This document shows positions 58,101 to 64,000 of a stretch of DNA of 64,000 nucleotides, one piece after another. Both the position numbers and the translations under genes were made by a program. The notes below the pieces were generated by a model. That model made no database searches. It was given only the letters and a program-made list of their open reading frames with translations, and was not told the origin of the DNA. Origin of the DNA: Thinopyrum elongatum (lineage: Eukaryota; Streptophyta; Magnoliopsida; Poales; Poaceae); contig CM022303.1 of NCBI GenBank assembly GCA_011799875.1, forward strand, positions 551,526,793 to 551,590,792. The letters are read 5' to 3'. The stretch's first letter is position 1. Every line of letters begins with the position of its first letter.

Positions 58101-59048
58101 GAAACACTTGGCAATCTACTTTGGTAAATAGAACATTGAAACCAAAGTCGGCTAGTCTAGATACGAAAAGAAGATTGTAACCAAGAGATTCAACAAGCAT
58201 AACATTTTGTATGTAGCTATCATTGGATATGGCCACCTTACCAAGGCCAAGTACCTTACCCTTGGAGTTGTCTCCAAAAGTCACATACTTGCGTGGACCA
58301 TCATTTTTAGTAAGCTTGCGAAACATGTCTCTATCTCCGGTCATGTGATCGGTACATCCACTATCAAGAATCCACTCTTTTCCTCCGGCCATGTAATCTA
58401 GATGATTTGCCATAAGACTAAGGTTCATCATGGTCTTCTCAAATTCAACATCAAAATCTTCGTCTCCATCATAACAGCCATGCTCAGCATCATCATTATC
58501 AACATGTATATGATCATCACCTAGGGCAATGAATTCATTAGTTTCATGATCATGACAATGTTCAAGTTTATCAATTCTAATAGCTTCCGTGATGACATTA
58601 CTAATAGTTCTAACATCTCCTTTAGCACGCATAAGATCATGAAGCTTGAAAAAGCAATCATCAAAGTTGGGATCATTGGGACTCATCTTGTGAAAAGCAA
58701 TAGTCTTATGAAGAATCTCATCAAGATTCTTTAAAGAGTAATCGGGATATCGCTTTTCTAAATCATGCCATAGGGTATAAGCACATTCAAGTTTTGCATA
58801 CAACCAAGCACAATATTAGGTAATCCTCCAATGATAAGATTGACGGTTCTAAGATTACGAAGCATGTCAATTTCCTCTTCATGAGTGGGACGCAAGGGAT
58901 CAATGGGATGCACATAAGGATTATGAATATACTTGCATAACTTAAATTCATCAAAGATATCAAGCGTTTCATCTTTCCAAGCATTATAATACTCCCCATT
59001 GAGAATAGGCACTCTACGTCTAAGACTCCCCAAAGTAGACACATCCAT
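55106..59048 (-). pseudogene. E6 gag-pol polyprotein (degenerate; gag lacks a visible zinc knuckle)
   Basis: Start ATG 59048 (MDVSTLGSLRRRVP). Gag continues to about 58440 with a frameshift near 58800; no CCHC knuckle is seen between the gag helix region and protease. Protease: WILDSGCTDHMTG (about 58380). Integrase: WHRRLGHVGMCNL ... CSACQAGKQ, then DLFGPN, VRSDNGIEF and TPQQNGVIERKNR (to about 57350). A Pro/Asp/Glu-rich spacer follows (57030-56770). RT: about 56640-55900 ([25 protein letters not shown]). RNase H: about 55590-55110 (YSDSDYVGD, STAEAEYIA). Stops at about 57672, 57037, 56778 and 55300, and a 1-bp frameshift in RT between 56173 and 56130. Cannot be autonomous. Confidence 0.82.
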
Positions 59049-59089
59049 CTCCCTCCAATGGTGATTAAACCAAGGAAATGGAGACTAAA

Positions 59090-59101
59090 GCTCTGATACC
59101 A
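59090..59101 (-). other. E6 primer-binding site (initiator tRNA-Met type)
   Basis: Minus strand TGGTATCAGAGC, the standard Copia primer site, two bases inside the LTR boundary at 59104. Confidence 0.88.
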
Positions 59102-59103
59102 AT

Positions 59104-60264
59104 TGTAGGGTCGAGGAGATAGGTCTAGAGGGGGGTGAATAGACTACTTGACTAAATAAAAATCCTTCCTTTTGCCATATTTAGTTATGGGCAGATTTTA
59201 GCAATTATGACAAGTCAAGCAATCAACCTAAACATGCAATTCTAAGAGTATAGCAGCGGAAAGTAAAACATTGCATATGAAGGTAAAGGGAAGGGTTTGG
59301 AGAAGGCAAACGCAATGGAGACACGGAAATTTTTGTCGTGGTTCCGATAGGTGGTTCTATCATACGTCCATGTTGATGGAGACTTCAATCCACAACGGGT
59401 AATAGCTGCGCGAGTCCACGGAGGGCTCGACCCATGAAGGGTCCACGAAGAAGCAACCTTGTCTAACCCACCATGGCCATCGCCCATGAAGGACTTGCCT
59501 CACTCGGGTAGATCTTCATGAAGTAGGCGATCTCCTTGCCCTTACAACTTCTTGGTTCAACTCCACATCACATCGGAGGCTCCCAAGCGACACCTAACCA
59601 ATCTAGGAGACACCACTCTCCAAAAGGTAATAGACGGTGTGTTGATGATGAACTCCGTGCTCTTGTGCTTCAAATGATAGTCTCCCCAACACTCAAATAA
59701 CTCCTCACAGATTTGGCTATGGTGAAAGAAGGATTTGAGTGGAAAGCAACTTGGGAAAGGCTAGAGAACAAGATTTAAGTGGTAGGAATGGAATATCTTG
59801 ATCTCAACACATGAGTAGGTAGTTCTCTCTCAGAAATCGTGTGATAGAAGGGTAGGCACGTTCTGATGGCTCTCTCTCTTGTGAAAGATGAGGTGGAGGG
59901 GTATATATAGCCTCCACACAAAATCCAACCGTTACACACATTTGACCAAACTCGGTGGGACAGAAACAAGAATCTCGGTGAGATCAAAGTTAGCAAAGAT
60001 GTGAACGTTAGGAATCTTGGTGGGACCGACTGGAACAACTCGGTGGGACCGATGTGCTAGGGCTTAGGGCAAACCTCATCTTGGTGGCACCGTTGCATCA
60101 ACTCGGCAAGACCGAAGTGAAGCAAATAAGGCAACAGAGAGTTGGTAAGCCATCTCGGTGAGACCGATTGGCAAAACTCGGTGAAACCAAAGTAAATGCA
60201 AACGATAACAGAGAGTTGGCAAGGCCATCTCAGTTAGACCGAGATCCGTATCGGTGTGACCGAA
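59104..60264 (-). repeat. E6 5' LTR, truncated (about 1161 of 1588 bp)
   Basis: Aligned with 60619-61785 from TGTAGGGTCGAGG onward with few changes, then breaks off at about 60264. TATA box GGCTATATATACCCC (minus strand) near 59912-59898. About ten copies of TCGGT-NNN-ACCGA words occur from 59950 to 60264. Confidence 0.85.
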
Positions 60265-60618
60265 CTGTATTGACCGGAAACTTAAATACATGTGTGAATA
60301 CATAAACAAATACTATGTCCCTAGTGAGCCTCTACTAGACTAGCTCGTTGACCAAAGATGGTTAAGGTTTCCTAACCATAGACATGAGTTGTCATTTGAT
60401 AACGGGATCACATCATTAGGAGAATGATGTGATGGACAAGATCCAACTGTAAGCTTAGCATTCGATCGTATCACTTGAGTTTATTGCTATATCTTTCTTC
60501 ATGTCAAGTATCTGTTCCTTAGACCATGAGATCATGCCACTCCCGGATACCGAAGTAATACTTAGTGTGTATCCAAATGTCACTTCGTAACTAGGTGATC
60601 ATAAAGGTGCTCTACAGG

Positions 60619-62206
60619 TGTAGGGTCGAGGAGATAGGTCTAGAGGGGGGTGAATAGACTACTTGACTAAATAAAAATCTTTCCCTTTCCCAATTTTAGT
60701 TATGGGCAGATTTTACCAATTATGACAAGTCAAGCAATCAACGTACACATGCAATTCTAAGAGTATAGCAGCGGAAAGTAAAACATTGCATACGAAGGTA
60801 AAGGGAAGGGTTTGGAGAAGGAAAACGCATTGGAGACACGGAGATTTTTGTCATGGTTCCGATAGGTGGTGCTATCATACGCCCACGTTGATGGAGACTT
60901 CAACCCACAAAGGGTAACGGCTGCACGAGTCAACGGAGGGCTCCACCCACGAAGGGTCTACGAAGAAGCAACCTTGTCTATCCCACCATGGCCATCGCCC
61001 ACGAAGGACTTGCCTCACTCGGGTAGATCTTCACGAAGTAGGCGATCTCCTTGCCCTTAAAAACTTCTTGGTTCAACTCCACATCACGTCGGAGGCTCCC
61101 AAGCGACACCTAACCAATCTAGGAGACACCACTCTCCAAAAGGTAATAGGCAGTGTGTTGATGAAGAACTCCTTGCTCTTGTGCTTCAAATGATAGTCTC
61201 CCCAACACTCAAACAACTCCTCATAGATTTAGCTATGGTGGAAGAAGGATTTGAGTGGAAAGCAACTTGAGAAAGGCTAGAGAACAAGATTTAAGTGGTA
61301 GGAATGGAATATCTTGATCTCAACACATGAGTAGGTAGTTTTCTCTCAGAAATCGTGTGATAGAAGTCTAGGCATGTTCTGATGGCTCTCTCTCTCTTGT
61401 GAAAGATGGGATGGAGGGGTATATATAGCCTCCACACAAAAATCCAACCGTTATACACATTTGACCAAACTCGGTGGGACTGAAACAAGAATCTTGGTGA
61501 GACCGAAGTGAGCAAAGATGTGACCGTTAGGAATCTCGGTGGGACCGACTGGAACAACTCGGTGGGACCGACGTGCTAGGGCTTAGGGAAAACCTCATCT
61601 CGGTGTCACCGATTGCATCAACTCGATGAGACCGAAGTGAAGCAATAAGGCAACAGAGAGTTGGCAAGCCATTTCGGTGAGATCGATTTGCAAAACTCGG
61701 TGAGACCGAAGTAAATGCAAACGATAACAAAGAGTTGGCAAGGCCATCGCAGTGAGACCGAGATCCGTATTGGTGTGACCGAATCGTTAGGGTTTCTGGC
61801 AGTGGCTATGTCAACATGAACTCGGTGGCTCTGGATAGGAAATATCGGTGGGGCCGAGTTTGGGGTTTAGGTTTTGGACATATTTGGATGTAGAGAGTGG
61901 TTGAGGGTTTTGGAGCAATATCACTAAGCATTTGAGCAAGTAGACCGTTAAGCAACACCTCATCCCCTTTTAATAGTATCGGCTTTCCTATGGACTCAAT
62001 GTGATCTTGGATCACTTAAAGAAAAAAGGTAGAGTCTTGAGCTTTTGCCAATCCTTGTCCTTAGTATTTTGAGGGGTTCCACTACTCCTTGTCCTTGACA
62101 CGCCAATGTTGAACTTATCTGAAATTTACTAGATAGAAACATTAGTCCAACAACATGTATATTGGCATGAATTACCAAAACCACCAAGGGAGCAAGTGCG
62201 CTTTCA
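60619..62206 (-). mobile_element. Solo LTR of the E6 Copia family, 1588 bp
   Basis: Complete LTR: plus-strand edges TGTAGGGTCGAGG and GTGCGCTTTCA, flanked on both sides by ACAGG (60614-60618 and 62207-62211), a perfect 5-bp target duplication inside the BARE/Angela LTR. No internal sequence remains, as expected after LTR-LTR recombination. TATA box (minus) near 61430-61415 and an array of TCGGT-NNN-ACCGA words at 61470-61860. Confidence 0.9.
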
Positions 62207-63074
62207 ACAGGTATCTCTAAAGGTCTCTGTTGGGTTGCATGGATCGAGACTGGGATTTGTCACTCCGTATGACGGAGAGATATCTCTAGGCCCTCTCGGT
62301 AATACAACATCGTAAAGAGCTTGCAAGCAATGTGGCTAATGATTTAGGTTCGGGATCTTGTATTACAGAACGAGTAAAGAGACTTGCCGGTTACGAGATT
62401 GAACTAGGTATGGAGATACCGACGATCGAATCTCGGACAAGTAACATATCTTCGGACAAAGGGAATTGTACACGGGATTGACTGAATCCTCGACATCATG
62501 GTTCAACCGATAAAGATCTCCTTTGAATATGTGGTAATCAATATGGGCATCCAAGTTCCGCTATTGGTTATTGATCGGAGAAGAGTCTCGGTCATGTCTG
62601 CATATTCCCGAACTCGTAGGGTCGCACACTTAACGTTCGGTAACGCTAGGGTAGTATTGAGATATTCATATGGAAATGTACGAAGGTTGTTCAGAGTTCC
62701 GGATGGGATCCAGGACATCACGAGGAGCTCTAGAATGGTCCGGAGGTAAATATTTATATATGGAAAGTTGTTGTCGGAGTTCCAAAAAAATCTTTTTTTT
62801 TTGGTATTGTACCGAGAAGCTTCTGGAAGCTTCCGGAGGGGTCTGGAAGTCCACAAGTGGATTCCACCAGCCCCTAGGGCATGCATGGGCAGTAGGGGGG
62901 TGCCCTGGCCCTATTGGGTCTGGAGCACCAGCTCCCACAAGGCCCATGCGCCTGGGAAGGAGAAACCCTAAGTGGGAGGGAGTTCACTTGCCCTGGGAGG
63001 CAAGTTTCCTCCCTAGGACGCCTCCCCTCCTTGGAGGAGGGGCTAGGGCTGCGCCCCCAGCCCTCCCACACCCC

Positions 63075-63083
63075 TATATATAG
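63075..63083 (+). promoter_or_regulatory. TATA box of the BARE/Angela-type LTR
   Basis: CTATATATAG in a GC-rich setting, about 425 bp before the LTR end, the expected place for the LTR promoter that starts the genomic RNA. Confidence 0.65.
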
Positions 63084-64000
63084 TGGGGAGGGGGCGCAAG
63101 GGGTGGGGACACCAAACCCAAGTCTCCTCTCTCTCCCGATAAGCCTCCACATCGATCCGTCAGCACTTGGCGAAGCCCTGTCGGTGTTCCGCTGCCATTA
63201 CCACCACCACGCCGTCATGTAGGTTCAGATCTCATCTACCTATTCTCCCTCTCTTACTATACCAAGAACAAGGATACGTCACCGAGCCGGACGTGTGCTA
63301 AACTCAGAGGTGTCGCACGTGCGGTGCTCGGAACAGATTGGATCGCGACGCGAGTACGACTACGCCAACCACGATCTCTAGATCATTAATGCTTTCGGTC
63401 TACAAGGGTATGTAGACACACTCCCCTCTCGTTGCTATGCATCTCCTAGATTAGATCTTGGGTGTTTCGTAGGAAAAATCTTGATTTTAATGCAACGTTC
63501 CCCAATAGTGACATCATGAGCTAGGTCTATCCGTATATGTATATGCACGAGTAGAACACAAAGAAGTTGTGGCGTTCATGCTCAAATTTCTTACCTCTCT
63601 TGTATTATTTGGATTCGGCGGTATTGTGGGATGAAGCGGCTCGGACCAACTTTACATGTCCTCGCAAATGAGACCGGTTCCACCGACTGGCATGCAACTT
63701 GTTTTGCATAAGGTGGCTAGCGGGTGCCTGTCTCTCCTACTTTAGTTGAATCTGATTTGACAAAGGCGGTCCTTGTAGAAGGTTAAAAGGAAACTTGATT
63801 ATCACCATTGTGGCTTTGCATAGGTAAGAACGGTTCTTGCTAGTTGCCCATAGCAGCCACGTAAAATTTGTAACAACAAAGTAGAGGACGTCTAACTTGT
63901 TTTTGGAGGGCATGTTGTGATGTGGTATGGCCAAAGCGTGATGTGATATATGTTGATGTATGAGATGACCATATTTTGTAATAGGTTCACGACTTGCATG

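Larger units (their letters stand above)
53880..60264 (-). mobile_element. E6: Ty1/Copia element, degenerate, 3' LTR not found, 5' LTR truncated
   Basis: On the minus strand: partial 5' LTR (60264-59104), primer-binding site (59101-59090), gag-protease-integrase-RT-RNase H (59048-55106) and a long AT-rich 3' region (to about 53880, boundary uncertain). The gene order with integrase before RT identifies Copia. LTR identity is proven by 60619-62206, a full solo copy of the same LTR. No second LTR is present to the left, so the 3' end was lost. TCGGT-NNN-ACCGA words occur both in the LTR and near 54230-54280. Confidence 0.75.
60265..64000 (+). mobile_element. E7: BARE/Angela-type Copia element, 5' LTR and leader (runs off the window)
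   Basis: LTR sequence in two pieces, 60265-60618 and 62207-63507, separated by a solo LTR. From memory it matches the BARE-1/Angela/WIS LTR (CATGTGTG(A)ATACATA, CTCTACAGGTATCTC, GATTTGTCACTCCGT, and the end GCAACGTTCCCCAA). The first roughly 120 bp are missing at the junction with E6. A degraded primer site follows (TGACATCATGAGC at 63509 in place of TGGTATCAGAGC). 63530-64000 is the characteristic untranslated leader (GAGTAGAACACAAAGAAGTT, CGACTGGCATGCAACTTG). No coding frame is reached before the window ends. Confidence 0.82.

Overview
The window is nuclear DNA from a grass of the wheat/barley tribe (Triticeae), most likely from a repeat-rich arm region. The evidence is several large LTR retrotransposons of Athila, Tat and BARE/Angela-like types nested in one another, a CACTA terminus, a Stowaway MITE, plant GT-AG introns, and small islands of plant genes (B3-like, F-box/FBD, WRN-like exonuclease, zf-XS). 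No bacterial feature, CRISPR array, rRNA or convincing tRNA was seen. Family names were assigned by eye, without a database search.

Layout. 1-9021: Athila-like Gypsy element on the minus strand (E1), its left LTR cut by the window edge. 9022-12233 plus 25691-26430: one plus-strand, multi-exon gene with B3-like domains, split in a coding exon by a 13.5-kb Tat-type Gypsy element (E2, plus strand, 12234-25685). 26431-28563: GC-rich, unassigned sequence ending in a 118-bp minisatellite. 28564-41752: a second Tat-type element (E3, minus strand) with a perfect CTTGC target duplication. It landed beside the primer-binding site of another LTR element (E4), whose LTR is 41776-42723. 42724-43956: subterminal repeats and one terminus of a CACTA transposon (E5). 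43957-53700: a gene-fragment island. 53880-60264: a degenerate Copia element (E6, minus strand) without a detectable 3' LTR. 60265-64000: the 5' end of a BARE/Angela-type Copia element (E7, plus strand), whose LTR holds a solo LTR (60619-62206) of the E6 family with target duplication ACAGG.

How the parts relate. No polyprotein is intact. Most breaks are single in-frame TAG or TGA codons that a C-to-T change at CAG or CGA would produce, plus 1-bp frameshifts. The split B3-like gene shows the same kind of stops, which suggests methylation-driven decay of the whole neighbourhood after the insertions. Both Tat elements share a distinctive architecture: a sense gag-pol (with a second RNase H) converges on a spliced antisense ORF. 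In both, an intron of that antisense gene carries repeated copies of a stem-loop that shows a compensatory base change between the families. Both also have a TAG codon at the same protease/RT boundary in an identical 19-nt context. These shared features are the strongest unexplained signals in the window.

Gene-order reading of the right-hand island (minus strand, from right to left): zf-XS exons, a B3-like exon pair, an F-box/LRR/FBD gene whose first recognisable exon has no ATG of its own, and a WRN-like exonuclease ORF with one frameshift.
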